Below, piece by piece: positions 25,830 to 34,997 of a stretch of DNA of 45,289 nucleotides. How positions within the stretch are numbered: the first letter of the stretch is position 1; each line of letters begins with the position of its first letter. The notes beneath the pieces are model-generated. The model did not search any database and was not told the origin of the DNA. It saw only the letters and a list, made by a program, of their open reading frames with translations. Origin of the DNA: an uncultured Pelagibacteraceae bacterium (GTDB lineage Bacteria > Pseudomonadota > Alphaproteobacteria > Pelagibacterales > Pelagibacteraceae). The stretch lies in the NCBI GenBank assembly GCA_902522525.1, contig CABYVU010000010.1, forward strand, positions 1 to 45,289, given 5' to 3'. The position numbers and the translations under genes are program-made.

Positions 25830-27650
25830 ATGTGTGGAATTATTGGAATAATAAGCTCTAAAGAAGTTTCAAATAGAATAGTTAATTCACTTAAAAAGCT
25901 TGAATATAGAGGTTATGACTCTGCTGGTATAGCCACCCTAGTTGATGGGAATATAAACGAAGTAAAGTGCGAGGGTAGGGTTGATGCTTTAGAAAAAGAT
26001 ATATCAAAATTTAATCTTAAAGGGGAGATTGGAATAGGTCATGTTAGATGGGCAACACACGGTAAGCCTAGCAAAGTTAATGCTCATCCTCATTCATCAG
26101 AACAGGTTTCGGTTGTTCATAATGGAATTATTGAAAATTCAACAATTTTAAAAAAACTATTAGAAAAAAAAGGTTATATATTTAAATCACAAACTGATAC
26201 TGAGGTAATAGCTCATCTGGTAACTGATTACTTAAAAAAAAATTCACTGAAGAATACTATCATTAAAGTTTTGAAAAAACTTCATGGGAGTTTTGCATTA
26301 GGTATAATTTTTAAAGATAGAAATGATTTAATGATTGGAGCTAGAAGGGGCTCTCCTTTAGCTGTTGGATATGGTCCAAATGAAAATTATCTTGGTTCAG
26401 ACTCTTACGCTCTTAAATCTATGACTAATAAAATTACCTATTTAGATGATGGTGAGTTTTGCATTGTCAAAAGAGATCAAATTGAATTTTTTGAGGGAGA
26501 TGGAATAAAAATAAATAAAGAAGTGATGAATCTTTCTAAAGAAGAACTTAGTTATGACAAAGGTGAGTATAAGTATTTTATGGAAAAAGAGATAGATGAA
26601 CAGCCTTTGACTATCAATAACTGCATAAACGAATACGTGGATAAATATAACAATCAAATAAACATATACAATTTTCCATGGAAGATAAGTTCTTTAAAAT
26701 CAATTGTATTGGTTGGTTGTGGAACAGCCTACCATTCATGCCTGGTTGCAAAATATTGGTTAGAGCAAAACACAAATTTAGATGTGAGCATAGATATAGC
26801 CTCAGAGTTTAGGTACAGAAAAGTAAGATTTAAAAAAGATTGTCTTTATGTATTTGTATCTCAATCTGGAGAAACTGCTGATACATATGCTGCTTTAGAA
26901 TTGTGTAAGAAGAATAAAATGAAAACTTGTGCAATTGTTAATGTTGTAGAAAGCTCAATAGCAAGAGACGCTGATTTGGTTTTACCTATATATTGCGGAC
27001 AAGAAATAGGAGTAGCATCTACAAAGGCTTTCCTTGGGCAAATGTTAGTGCTTTATATACTGTCCTTAAAAATTTCTTTTGATCAGGAACTGATTACAAA
27101 AAAAAAATATGAATCAAAAATTAAAAATTTATTAACATTGTCTAATTCTGCAAAAAAAACACTTAAATTAGATCATAAACTTTTAAAGATTGGTAAAGTT
27201 TTTGCAGATGCTAAAGGATGTATGTTTTTGGGAAGGGGTTACTCTTTCCCTATTGCTTTGGAGGGAGCATTAAAGCTAAAAGAATTAGCCTATGTTCACG
27301 CAGAAGGTTATCCAGCAGGTGAAATGAAACATGGACCGTTAGCTTTGATAGAAGAAGGTATGCCTGTAGTCGTTATAGCTCCAAGAGACGAGCACTATTT
27401 AAAAACTGTGTCTAATATGCAGGAAGTAATTGCTAGAGGAGCAAAAGTTCTACTTATTACAAATAAAAATAAAGATGAAATAATTTCTGAAAATATTTGG
27501 GAGCAAATAGAAGTTGATAAATTAAATGATGAACTTATTCCTTTTTTAACAACTATTCCTTTGCAAAAATTGGCTTTCTATTCGGCACTGGAAAAGGGTT
27601 ACGATATTGATAAACCAAGAAACTTAGCTAAATCAGTAACAGTAGAATAA
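25830..27650 (+). CDS. glmS: Glutamine--fructose-6-phosphate aminotransferase (isomerizing)
   Basis: A 606-residue enzyme. It starts MCGIIGI, so Cys2 becomes the N-terminal nucleophile of the glutaminase domain (residues 1-235), with RGYDSAGI and HVRWATHG. Two SIS domains follow, with VSQSGETADT and STKAFLGQ, and the C-terminus PRNLAKSVTVE is the one seen in all GlmS. It makes glucosamine-6-phosphate, the first step to UDP-GlcNAc. It starts right after the upstream acetyltransferase stop, and no glmS ribozyme could fit. Confidence 0.97.
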   Translation: MCGIIGIISSKEVSNRIVNSLKKLEYRGYDSAGIATLVDGNINEVKCEGRVDALEKDISKFNLKGEIGIGHVRWATHGKPSKVNAHPHSSEQVSVVHNGIIENSTILKKLLEKKGYIFKSQTDTEVIAHLVTDYLKKNSLKNTIIKVLKKLHGSFALGIIFKDRNDLMIGARRGSPLAVGYGPNENYLGSDSYALKSMTNKITYLDDGEFCIVKRDQIEFFEGDGIKINKEVMNLSKEELSYDKGEYKYFMEKEIDEQPLTINNCINEYVDKYNNQINIYNFPWKISSLKSIVLVGCGTAYHSCLVAKYWLEQNTNLDVSIDIASEFRYRKVRFKKDCLYVFVSQSGETADTYAALELCKKNKMKTCAIVNVVESSIARDADLVLPIYCGQEIGVASTKAFLGQMLVLYILSLKISFDQELITKKKYESKIKNLLTLSNSAKKTLKLDHKLLKIGKVFADAKGCMFLGRGYSFPIALEGALKLKELAYVHAEGYPAGEMKHGPLALIEEGMPVVVIAPRDEHYLKTVSNMQEVIARGAKVLLITNKNKDEIISENIWEQIEVDKLNDELIPFLTTIPLQKLAFYSALEKGYDIDKPRNLAKSVTVE

Positions 27651-27651
27651 C

Positions 27652-28368
27652 TTGTATTATTACTTATCAAAATTTTTAGGCCCCCTTTTAAACCCAACAA
27701 ATTTTTTATTTATACTTTTTATAATTTTATTTATTTTTTTCCTAATTAGTAAAAGAAAAATTATATTAAAAATATTAAGTTTAAATATATTTTTAATAAT
27801 AATCGTTGCTTTTTTTCCAACAGGATCTTTAGGTTTAAAGTATCTTGAAAAAGACTTCATAATTAAAAAAGAATACAAAGATATAAAAAATATTTTAGTT
27901 TTATCTGGAGCAAATGAAAGAATAATAGCTTCAATTAGTTTAGCCTATCAATATCCGGAAGCAAAAGTTTTTTATGTTGGTGGAAATGCTTACTTAGTCA
28001 AAAATAATGAAAACGACGATCCCACTATAGCTAAAAAATTTTATAATAAACTTAATTTTGATATGGATCGTATAAACTTTATTGGAAAATCAAGGAACAC
28101 AATTGAAAATTTTAAAGAAATAAAAGAGTTGGATTTAAAATACTCTGAGACTATATTAATTACTTCTGCTTATCATATGAAAAGATCTATGATGATTGCT
28201 AAAAAACAAGGAGTAAAGGTCATACCTTATCCTATCAATCCCATCTCAGGATCAACAACTCATTTACTGAATAGTTACCAGGTTTTTGATGTAACTAACA
28301 ATCTTTCAAAATTTAATACTTTTTTTAGGGAAATTCTTGGAATAATTGCTTTCAAAATTACAAGCTAA
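27652..28368 (+). CDS. YdcF/ElyC-like DUF218 membrane protein
   Basis: A 238-residue protein with two N-terminal membrane helices (about residues 15-32 and 38-56) and a DUF218 domain. The domain shows ILVLSGANERI, YPEAKVFYVGGNA, the RNTIENF segment, ILITSAYHMKRSMMIAKKQGVKVIPYP. Members such as ElyC/SanA act in envelope integrity and peptidoglycan or lipid carrier metabolism, which fits the glmU-glmS neighbours. The start is a TTG, one base after the glmS stop, so it is translated from the same message. Confidence 0.82.
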   Translation: MYYYLSKFLGPLLNPTNFLFILFIILFIFFLISKRKIILKILSLNIFLIIIVAFFPTGSLGLKYLEKDFIIKKEYKDIKNILVLSGANERIIASISLAYQYPEAKVFYVGGNAYLVKNNENDDPTIAKKFYNKLNFDMDRINFIGKSRNTIENFKEIKELDLKYSETILITSAYHMKRSMMIAKKQGVKVIPYPINPISGSTTHLLNSYQVFDVTNNLSKFNTFFREILGIIAFKITS

Positions 28369-28371
28369 ACT

Positions 28372-28418
28372 TAAATTTTTTATATAAATTTAAATTATTA
28401 AAAAATTTACTTTTTTTT
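28372..28418 (+). terminator. Probable A/T-only intrinsic terminator after the glm run
   Basis: An 11 bp perfect inverted repeat TAAATTTTTTA (28372-28382) and TAAAAAATTTA (28399-28409) with a 16-base A/T loop is followed by C and eight T. It lies just after the YdcF-like stop. The stem lacks G and C, so it is weak alone, but position and T-run fit a terminator. Confidence 0.5.
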
Positions 28419-28457
28419 ATTTAAATCACATATATATACACACTTATAGATTGTATT

Positions 28458-29837
28458 ATGAAAAAATGGAAACCAAATAGTTGGAGAAATTATCCTGTAA
28501 AACACATTCCTGAATACAAGGATGAAAAAGAACTAAATATTGTTTTAAACAAATTAAAAAATTTTCCTCCTTTAGTTTTTGCTGGAGAAACAAGACATCT
28601 TAAAGATCAATTAGCAAATGTAGTTGATGGAAAAGCTTTCTTGTTACAAGGGGGAGATTGTGCTGAAAGTTTTGCGGAATTTCATCCAGATAATATCAGA
28701 GATTACTTTAAACTTATGCTTCAAATGTCATTAGTATTAACTTACTCAGCTTCTTTACCTGTAGTTAAGTTAGGAAGAATTGCTGGTCAATTTTCAAAAC
28801 CAAGAAGTGCACCAACAGAAAAAATTGGAGATGTTGAGCTACCGAGTTATTTAGGAGATAATATTAATTCTATAGAGTTTACTGAAAAAGGAAGAGCCTA
28901 TGATCCAAAGAGATTGTTTAGAGCCTATTCACAATCTGCCTCAACCTTAAATTTATTGAGAGCATTTTCCAACGGTGGTTTTGCAGATTTAAAAAATGTT
29001 CATATGTGGAACTTAGGATATATAAAATCCGCATCTCAAGCCAAAAAATTTAAGGAATTAGAAGATAAAATAGCTGATGCTCTAGCCTTCATGGAAGCTT
29101 GTGGAATTACATCTGATTTCAACAGAAGATTGTATACAGTCAATTTCTGGACATCACATGAGGCTTTACATTTACCATTTGAAGAAGCCATGACAAGAAT
29201 AGACTCAACAACTGGTGAACATCACGATACCTCAGCACACTTTGTTTGGATAGGTGACAGAACAAGACAAATTGATGGGGGTCATGTAGAATTTTGTAGA
29301 GGAATTGAAAACCCAATAGGGATTAAATGTGGTCCAACATCAAAACCAGAGGAAATTGCAAAAATTTGTGAAAAGATAAATCCAAAAAATGAAAAGGGAA
29401 AAATCACGTTAATTTCTAGATTTGGACATGATCAAGTAGAAAAATGTCTACCTAAGTTAATTAGAGGAATTAAAAAAGAAGGTTTAAACGTAATATGGTC
29501 GTGTGATCCTATGCATGGTAATACGATTAAATCATCAACAGGATTTAAAACAAGACCATTTAATAACGTATTAAATGAAGTTAAAAATGTGTTTGCAGTT
29601 CATCAGAGTGAGGGTTCATATGCTGGTGGCCTTCATATTGAGATGACTGGTCAAAATGTGACAGAATGTACGGGTGGAGCTCAAAAAATATCAGATACTG
29701 ATTTATCAAGTAGATACCATACTCAGTGTGATCCAAGATTGAATGCAAATCAAGCTTTAGAGTTAGCTTTTTTAATTTCAGATGAGATTAAAAAGAATAC
29801 CTTGTATGCTAAAAATGGTATTAGAGCGGCATCTTAA
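28458..29837 (+). CDS. 3-Deoxy-7-phosphoheptulonate (DAHP) synthase, class II
   Basis: A 459-residue class II (plant-like) DAHP synthase, the first step of the shikimate pathway, joining PEP and erythrose 4-phosphate. It has KPNSWRNYPVKHIPEY, LLQGGDCAESF (metal-binding Cys), KLGRIAGQFSKPRS, GHVEFCRGIENPIGIKCGP, SRFGHDQ, CDPMHGNT and GGLHIEMTGQNVTEC, all signatures of the class. An 89 bp region with a terminator separates it from the preceding gene. The nadE gene follows after 37 bp. Confidence 0.96.
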   Translation: MKKWKPNSWRNYPVKHIPEYKDEKELNIVLNKLKNFPPLVFAGETRHLKDQLANVVDGKAFLLQGGDCAESFAEFHPDNIRDYFKLMLQMSLVLTYSASLPVVKLGRIAGQFSKPRSAPTEKIGDVELPSYLGDNINSIEFTEKGRAYDPKRLFRAYSQSASTLNLLRAFSNGGFADLKNVHMWNLGYIKSASQAKKFKELEDKIADALAFMEACGITSDFNRRLYTVNFWTSHEALHLPFEEAMTRIDSTTGEHHDTSAHFVWIGDRTRQIDGGHVEFCRGIENPIGIKCGPTSKPEEIAKICEKINPKNEKGKITLISRFGHDQVEKCLPKLIRGIKKEGLNVIWSCDPMHGNTIKSSTGFKTRPFNNVLNEVKNVFAVHQSEGSYAGGLHIEMTGQNVTECTGGAQKISDTDLSSRYHTQCDPRLNANQALELAFLISDEIKKNTLYAKNGIRAAS

Positions 29838-29841
29838 TCAT

Positions 29842-29858
29842 TTAATTTTTTAAATTAA
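29842..29858 (+). terminator. Weak A/T hairpin after the DAHP synthase gene
   Basis: TTAATTT (29842-29848) and AAATTAA (29852-29858) form a 7 bp stem with a 3-base loop, followed by a T-rich stretch up to the nadE ATG at 29875. It may act as a weak terminator or only reflect base composition. Confidence 0.25.
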
Positions 29859-29874
29859 TTATTATATTTTTATT

Positions 29875-30612
29875 ATGGAACCGAGCAAAAAAGTAATATT
29901 TATTAAAGATTGGATATTGAATTATGTAAATTCAATGCCAAAAAAAGCTGATTCATTAGTAATAGGAATCTCTGGAGGAATTGACTCATCAGTTTCAAGC
30001 ACGTTGAGTGCAATGACAGGACTAAAAACTATTGTTTTGTCTATGCCTATTAAACAAAAAACTGCTCAACATGATTTAAGTCTAAAACATCAAGAGTGGT
30101 TGAAGCAAAAATTTACAAATGTTGAAGGTATTACAGTTGAACTAGATAGTCTTTTTTCTACATTTGAAAACACTTTAAAGGATTTTAGTAGCTTGCACGG
30201 AATGGCAAATTCAAGAGCCAGGTTGAGAATGACTACACTTTATCAAGTAGCTGCAGCCAATAATGGAATAGTTGTAGGCACAGGAAATAAAGTTGAAGAT
30301 TTCGGAGTAGGTTTTTATACAAAGTATGGCGATGGTGGAGTTGATATATCACCAATAGCTGATTGTAATAAAACTGAGGTTTGGGAATTAGGAAAAGAAT
30401 TAAAAATTTTACAAGAAATTATTGATGCTCCTCCAACAGATGGACTGTGGGATGACGGGAGAACAGATGAGGGCCAACTAGGTCTTAGCTATAAAGAACT
30501 AGAAGAAGCTATGGAGAATGAAAATTCAAAAAATAGAGAAAAATATATAAAAATAAGAAATGCAAACCTGCATAAAATGGATCCAATTCCAGTATGCAAG
30601 ATTCCAAGCTAA
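29875..30612 (+). CDS. nadE: NAD+ synthase (ammonia-dependent type)
   Basis: A 245-residue enzyme with the PP-loop SGGIDSS at residues 33-39 that binds ATP, and VVGTGNKVEDFGVGFYTKYGDGGVDISPIADCNKTEV, read here in two parts (GTGNKVED and TKYGDGG), the NaAD-binding part. There is no nitrilase-type glutaminase domain, so ammonia is the expected amide donor, unless glutaminase activity is supplied elsewhere. It converts nicotinate adenine dinucleotide to NAD. Confidence 0.93.
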   Translation: MEPSKKVIFIKDWILNYVNSMPKKADSLVIGISGGIDSSVSSTLSAMTGLKTIVLSMPIKQKTAQHDLSLKHQEWLKQKFTNVEGITVELDSLFSTFENTLKDFSSLHGMANSRARLRMTTLYQVAAANNGIVVGTGNKVEDFGVGFYTKYGDGGVDISPIADCNKTEVWELGKELKILQEIIDAPPTDGLWDDGRTDEGQLGLSYKELEEAMENENSKNREKYIKIRNANLHKMDPIPVCKIPS

Positions 30613-30616
30613 TCAA

Positions 30617-30634
30617 ATAGATTCACAAATCTAT
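30617..30634 (+). repeat. Perfect 7 bp inverted repeat between nadE and cysS
   Basis: ATAGATT (30617-30623), loop CACA, AATCTAT (30628-30634). No T-run follows, so it is not a standard terminator; it may be an operator or a transcript-end stabilising hairpin. Confidence 0.35.
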
Positions 30635-30657
30635 AATTAAAGTATATTCCTACATTA

Positions 30658-32019
30658 ATGAACAAAGATATTTTTTTGACAAATAGCTATGGTGGTAAAA
30701 AAGAAAACTTTCAACCGATAGATGAAAAAAATATTAAAATGTATGTTTGTGGCCCAACAGTCTATGATGATCCACATATAGGTAATGCAAGACCATTAGT
30801 AGTATTTGATATTCTCTATAAAGTTTTAAAATGTAAATATGGTAAAGATAGAGTTACTTATGTAAGGAATATAACTGATATTGACGATAAAATAATCCAG
30901 TCTGCAAAAGATAAAAAAATTTCAATTGCTGAATTAACAAATAATGTAAATATAAAGTTTCAAGAAGATTGTAATTACCTTAATTGTGATACACCTAATT
31001 TTCAACCTAAAGCCACAGAAAATATAAATGAAATGATTGAAATGATCAGTAGTTTAATTAAAAAAGGTTATGCTTATGAAAGCAAGAAACATATTTATTT
31101 TGAAGTAAATAAATTTAACGATTATGGAAAATTATCAAATAAAAAAATTGAAGATTTAATATCTGGATCTAGAGTAGATGTATCAAGTAATAAGAAAAAT
31201 CCTGAAGATTTTGTTTTATGGAAACCGTCTAGTGAAGATGAACCTAGTTGGCAATCTCCCTGGGGAAATGGTAGACCTGGTTGGCACTTAGAATGCTCTG
31301 TAATGTCCAAAAAATATCTTGGTGAAAAGTTCGATATTCATGGAGGTGGTAGAGATTTAATCTTTCCTCATCATGAAAATGAAATTGCACAATCTAGATG
31401 TGCTAATGGAACAGACGTTTTTTCAAATTATTGGGTACATAATGGATTTATTACATTATCAAATGAAAAAATGGCTAAATCACAAGGAAATATTTTAAAA
31501 ATAAGTGATTTTAAAAAGAATGTTAACGGTCAAGCTTTAAGACTAGCTTTAATTAGCGCTCAGTATAGACAGCCTTTGGATTGGAATGATAAACTTTTGG
31601 ATGAAAGTCAAAAGACAATTGATAAATGGTACAAAAGTTATGTTGCATTAGACAAGCCCAAACTAATATCAGATGATGATCTTTTACCTTTGTATGATGA
31701 TTTAAATACTCCTAAGTATATTGCTAATCTTCATAAATTATTTGAAAAATCTCAATCTGGTAATATTGAGGATAAAAAAGAATTTGTGTCAGCTTGTAAT
31801 TTTATTGGTTTATTAACAGAAACTAAAGATGAATGGGATAATTTTAAAAAAAATAAATCTATTTTAAGTGATGATTACATTGAAAATAAAATTAAAGAAC
31901 GAAATCAGGCTAGAGATAGTAAAAATTATGAATTAGCAGATAAAATTCGTAATGAACTTTTAGAAAAAGGAGTTCAAATAGAGGATAAAGATGGTAAAAC
32001 CTCGTGGAAATTTAAATAA
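30658..32019 (+). CDS. cysS: Cysteinyl-tRNA synthetase
   Basis: A 453-residue class Ia synthetase. YVCGPTVYDDPHIGNARP contains Cys31 (zinc ligand) and the HIGN signature at 40-43; GWHLECSVMS and IFPHHENEIAQS give further zinc ligands, and EKMAKSQGN is the KMSKS loop with Ala in the third place. The C-terminal helical region (KERNQARDSKNYELADKIRN, seen at about 410-430) is as in other bacterial CysRS. It attaches Cys to tRNA-Cys. It abuts cimA directly. Confidence 0.97.
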   Translation: MNKDIFLTNSYGGKKENFQPIDEKNIKMYVCGPTVYDDPHIGNARPLVVFDILYKVLKCKYGKDRVTYVRNITDIDDKIIQSAKDKKISIAELTNNVNIKFQEDCNYLNCDTPNFQPKATENINEMIEMISSLIKKGYAYESKKHIYFEVNKFNDYGKLSNKKIEDLISGSRVDVSSNKKNPEDFVLWKPSSEDEPSWQSPWGNGRPGWHLECSVMSKKYLGEKFDIHGGGRDLIFPHHENEIAQSRCANGTDVFSNYWVHNGFITLSNEKMAKSQGNILKISDFKKNVNGQALRLALISAQYRQPLDWNDKLLDESQKTIDKWYKSYVALDKPKLISDDDLLPLYDDLNTPKYIANLHKLFEKSQSGNIEDKKEFVSACNFIGLLTETKDEWDNFKKNKSILSDDYIENKIKERNQARDSKNYELADKIRNELLEKGVQIEDKDGKTSWKFK

Positions 32020-33618
32020 ATGTCAGACAAAATATACATATTTGACACTACTTTACGAGATGGTGCACAAACACAAGGTGTTGACTTTTCGTTAGACGAT
32101 AAAGAAAAAATATCTACTGCATTAGACAATCTTGGTGTTGATTACATTGAAGGTGGGTGGCCAGGAGCTAATCCTACGGATACAGAATTTTTTAATAAAA
32201 AACACTCATTTAATCATTCAATACTAACTGCTTTTGGAATGACAAAAAAATCAGATCATAGCGCTGAGAATGATCCAATGATATCATCTTTAATAAATTC
32301 AAAGGCAAATTCAATTTGTTTATTTGGAAAATCTTGGGATTTTCATGTTGATGTTGCTTTAGGTATATCTAAAGAACAAAATTTAAAAAATATAAGTGAA
32401 AGCGCTAAACATATTATTAATTCTGGAAAAGAATTTATGTTTGATGCCGAACATTTTTTTGATGGATATAAATCAAATAAAGAATATGCTTTAAGTTGTA
32501 TAAAGTCTGCATATGATCAAGGTGCAAGATGGATTGTATTGTGTGATACTAATGGTGGAACTTTACCTCATGAAATATCAAAAATAGTCACCGATGTATC
32601 AAATCATATTCCTGGAAAAAATTTAGGTATTCATGCACACAATGACACAGAAAATGCAGTTGCAAATTCTTTAGTTGCAATTCAAGCAGGTGTAAGACAG
32701 GTGCAGGGCACAATCAATGGTTTAGGTGAAAGATGTGGAAATGCTAATTTGATGTCTCTAATTCCTTCTTTGTATTTAAAGGATGAATTTTCAAAGAATT
32801 TCGAAATAAATATAAAAGATGAGAATATTAAACATTTAACACAATGTTCTAGATTATTGGATGAAATTTTAAACAGAAAGCCTAATAAACATTTACCTTA
32901 TGTTGGTGCTGCAGCTTTTTCACACAAAGGTGGAATGCATGTCTCTGCAGTTCAAAAAGACCCAAAAACATATGAACATATTGATCCAAAAGAAGTTGGC
33001 AATGTGAGAAATATTGTTGTTTCAGATCAGGCTGGTCAATCGAATATACTATCAAGATTGGAAACCATAGGGATAAACATAAAAAAAAATGATCCTAAAA
33101 TTAAAGAACTTTTAAATGAAGTAAAAGGAAGAGAGTTTATTGGATATAGTTATGACGGAGCTGATGCTTCATTTGAATTATTAGCAAGAAGAATAGTAGG
33201 AGAAATACCCAGATATTTAATTATCAAAGCTTACGATGTATCTGTTAAAAAAAATTCTTCAGGTGAAATTATTTCATCAGCAAAAGCTGAACTAGAAGTT
33301 GATGGTGAAACAATTGTTTGTGAGGGAGAAGGAAACGGACCGGTTAATGCATTAGATAATGCGATTCGAAACAATATTGATAAAATTTCTAAATACTCAG
33401 ATTATCTTAAGGATTTGAGACTAGTTGACTATAAGGTAAGAATTTTAAATACTGGAACAGAAGCTGTAACTAGAGTTTCAATTGAAAGTACAGACTCCAA
33501 AGGAAAAAACTGGTTCACAATAGGAGTTTCACCCAACATTATTGATGCATCTTTTAAAGCCTTAATAGACAGTCTTGATTATAAATTGTTTAAAGATAAT
33601 GCACCAGCAAGTGCTTAA
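32020..33618 (+). CDS. cimA: (R)-Citramalate synthase
   Basis: A 532-residue enzyme of the HMGL-like/LeuA family. FDTTLRDGAQTQGV at the N-terminus has the metal-binding Asp9 and catalytic Arg13; HAHNDTENAVAN gives the metal-binding His pair; INGLGERCGNANL follows. The C-terminal LeuA-type regulatory domain (about residues 400-525) is present. The D-G-A-Q-T-x-G sequence and YIEGGWPGANPTD are the form found in citramalate synthases rather than LeuA. It condenses acetyl-CoA and pyruvate as the first step of threonine-independent isoleucine synthesis. Its start follows the cysS stop with no spacer. Confidence 0.9.
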   Translation: MSDKIYIFDTTLRDGAQTQGVDFSLDDKEKISTALDNLGVDYIEGGWPGANPTDTEFFNKKHSFNHSILTAFGMTKKSDHSAENDPMISSLINSKANSICLFGKSWDFHVDVALGISKEQNLKNISESAKHIINSGKEFMFDAEHFFDGYKSNKEYALSCIKSAYDQGARWIVLCDTNGGTLPHEISKIVTDVSNHIPGKNLGIHAHNDTENAVANSLVAIQAGVRQVQGTINGLGERCGNANLMSLIPSLYLKDEFSKNFEINIKDENIKHLTQCSRLLDEILNRKPNKHLPYVGAAAFSHKGGMHVSAVQKDPKTYEHIDPKEVGNVRNIVVSDQAGQSNILSRLETIGINIKKNDPKIKELLNEVKGREFIGYSYDGADASFELLARRIVGEIPRYLIIKAYDVSVKKNSSGEIISSAKAELEVDGETIVCEGEGNGPVNALDNAIRNNIDKISKYSDYLKDLRLVDYKVRILNTGTEAVTRVSIESTDSKGKNWFTIGVSPNIIDASFKALIDSLDYKLFKDNAPASA

Positions 33619-34331
33619 TGAATTTAAATAATATATCATATATATTACATAAGCCGCAGCTATCTGAAAATATTGGATTATGCGCAAGAGGTATGAAAAA
33701 TTTTGGTTTTAAAAATTTATCATTAATCGAACCTCAACCTTTATTTCCAAATGATAAAATCTTAGCAACTTCTGTCGGTGCTAAAGATATAATAAAAAAA
33801 ACTAAAGTTTTTTCAAATTTAGAAAAATCATTAAATAATACCGACATTTTAATTGCTACATCTGCAAGATTTAGAAATAAAAATATTAAACATATTTCAT
33901 TAGAAGATTTAAAAAAAATTGATTTTACAAAAAAAGTAACTTTTTTATTTGGTTCAGAAGCATCAGGATTATCAAACAACGAAGTAAGTTATGCTGATTA
34001 TGCATTGCAAATTCCGAGCAATGTTAAATTTAGATCATTAAATCTTTCTCATAGTTTAGTTATTGTTGCTGAAACAGTTTCAAGATTAATTTCAAAAAAT
34101 AAAGTTCATTTTCAAAAATCTCAAAAAATAAAAAAAGCAACAAAGAAAGAAATATCAGCAATGTTACATTTTTGTTTATCAAATCTTGAAAACAAAAATT
34201 TTTTTAAACAAAATGCAAAAAAACCTATAATGCTTGAAAATTTAAGAAGCATTTTTTATAAAATGGAACTTTCCCAAAAAGAAATACGTATTTTATCCAG
34301 TGTATTCGCAGGTTTAAGCAAAAAACCTTGA
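33618..34331 (+). CDS. TrmJ/SpoU-family tRNA/rRNA 2'-O-methyltransferase
   Basis: A 237-residue SPOUT methyltransferase. It begins with ISYILHKPQLSENIGLCARGMKNFG (motif around the substrate Arg, here read in two parts), then FLFGSEASGLSNNEV (motif 2) and SLNLSHSLVIVAETV (motif 3), which form the knotted SAM site. The order and the C-terminal helical tail fit TrmJ, which methylates the ribose of residue 32 in tRNA. Its ATG overlaps the cimA stop (TAATG). The rpsD promoter starts at the base after its stop. Confidence 0.88.
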   Translation: MNLNNISYILHKPQLSENIGLCARGMKNFGFKNLSLIEPQPLFPNDKILATSVGAKDIIKKTKVFSNLEKSLNNTDILIATSARFRNKNIKHISLEDLKKIDFTKKVTFLFGSEASGLSNNEVSYADYALQIPSNVKFRSLNLSHSLVIVAETVSRLISKNKVHFQKSQKIKKATKKEISAMLHFCLSNLENKNFFKQNAKKPIMLENLRSIFYKMELSQKEIRILSSVFAGLSKKP

Positions 34332-34359
34332 TTGACAAAAATATTTTGAAGTCTATAAA
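34332..34359 (+). promoter_or_regulatory. Near-consensus sigma-70 promoter of rpsD
   Basis: A perfect TTGACA at 34332-34337 and TATAAA at 34354-34359 with a 16 bp spacer lie in the 43 bp gap after the methyltransferase stop. Transcription should begin near 34366, leaving a leader of only about 8-10 bases before the rpsD ATG at 34375. No room remains for an S4-binding leader. Confidence 0.75.
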
Positions 34360-34374
34360 ACTCATAATTGAAAT

Positions 34375-34992
34375 ATGACAAAACGATTAAACTCAAAACA
34401 TAAAGTTGATAGAAGACTTAAAGTTAATTTATGGGGTAGACCCAAAAGCCCTTTTAACACCAGAGCATATCCCCCTGGGCAACATGGTCAAACGAAATCT
34501 GCAAAACCTTCAGATTATGGAATTCAATTACAAGCAAAGCAAAAATTAAAATGTTATTACGGTAACATGAATGAAAGACAATTTAGAAACATGTATAAAA
34601 GAGCTATTATGAAGAAAGGTGATACTGCTGAAAATTTAATTGGTCTATTAGAAAGGAGATTAGATGCAGTTATCTATAGGTCAAAATTGTCAAACACAAT
34701 TTTTTCCTCAAGACAATTGATTAATCATGGTCATGTTAGAGTAAATGGAAAAAAAGTAAATATTTCAAGTTATCAAGTAAAAGAAGAGGATAGTATTGAG
34801 ATAAGAGATAAGTCAAAACAATTAGCTTTAATAGATATTGCTCTTGCGAATAAAGAAAGAGAAGTGCCTGAGTATTTACAATTAGATGAAAAAAATAAAA
34901 AAGTTAAATTTGTAAGAATTCCTAAATTTGAAGAAGTTCCTTACCCTGTTGTAATGGAGCCAAATTTAGTAATTGAATATTACTCAAGATAA
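34375..34992 (+). CDS. rpsD: Small ribosomal subunit protein S4
   Basis: A 205-residue S4. It begins MTKRLNSKHKVDRRLKVNLWG and has the conserved QLQAKQKLKCYYG, then LERRLDAVIYRSKLS and the RNA-binding S4 domain with SSRQLINHGHVRVNGKKVNI (about residues 97-150). It binds 16S rRNA early in assembly. The zinc-binding cysteines of some bacterial S4 proteins are absent. It stands alone here, outside the alpha operon, and has its own strong promoter. Confidence 0.97.
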   Translation: MTKRLNSKHKVDRRLKVNLWGRPKSPFNTRAYPPGQHGQTKSAKPSDYGIQLQAKQKLKCYYGNMNERQFRNMYKRAIMKKGDTAENLIGLLERRLDAVIYRSKLSNTIFSSRQLINHGHVRVNGKKVNISSYQVKEEDSIEIRDKSKQLALIDIALANKEREVPEYLQLDEKNKKVKFVRIPKFEEVPYPVVMEPNLVIEYYSR

Positions 34993-34997
34993 TTTTT

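Noticed and set aside
27651..28368. glmS ribozyme or other riboswitch around the glm genes
   Set aside because: glmS starts at the base after the preceding stop and no structured leader fits in the spacer on either side.
30617..30634. Inverted repeat after nadE as an intrinsic terminator
   Set aside because: The 7 bp stem is not followed by a T-run, so it is kept only as a repeat.
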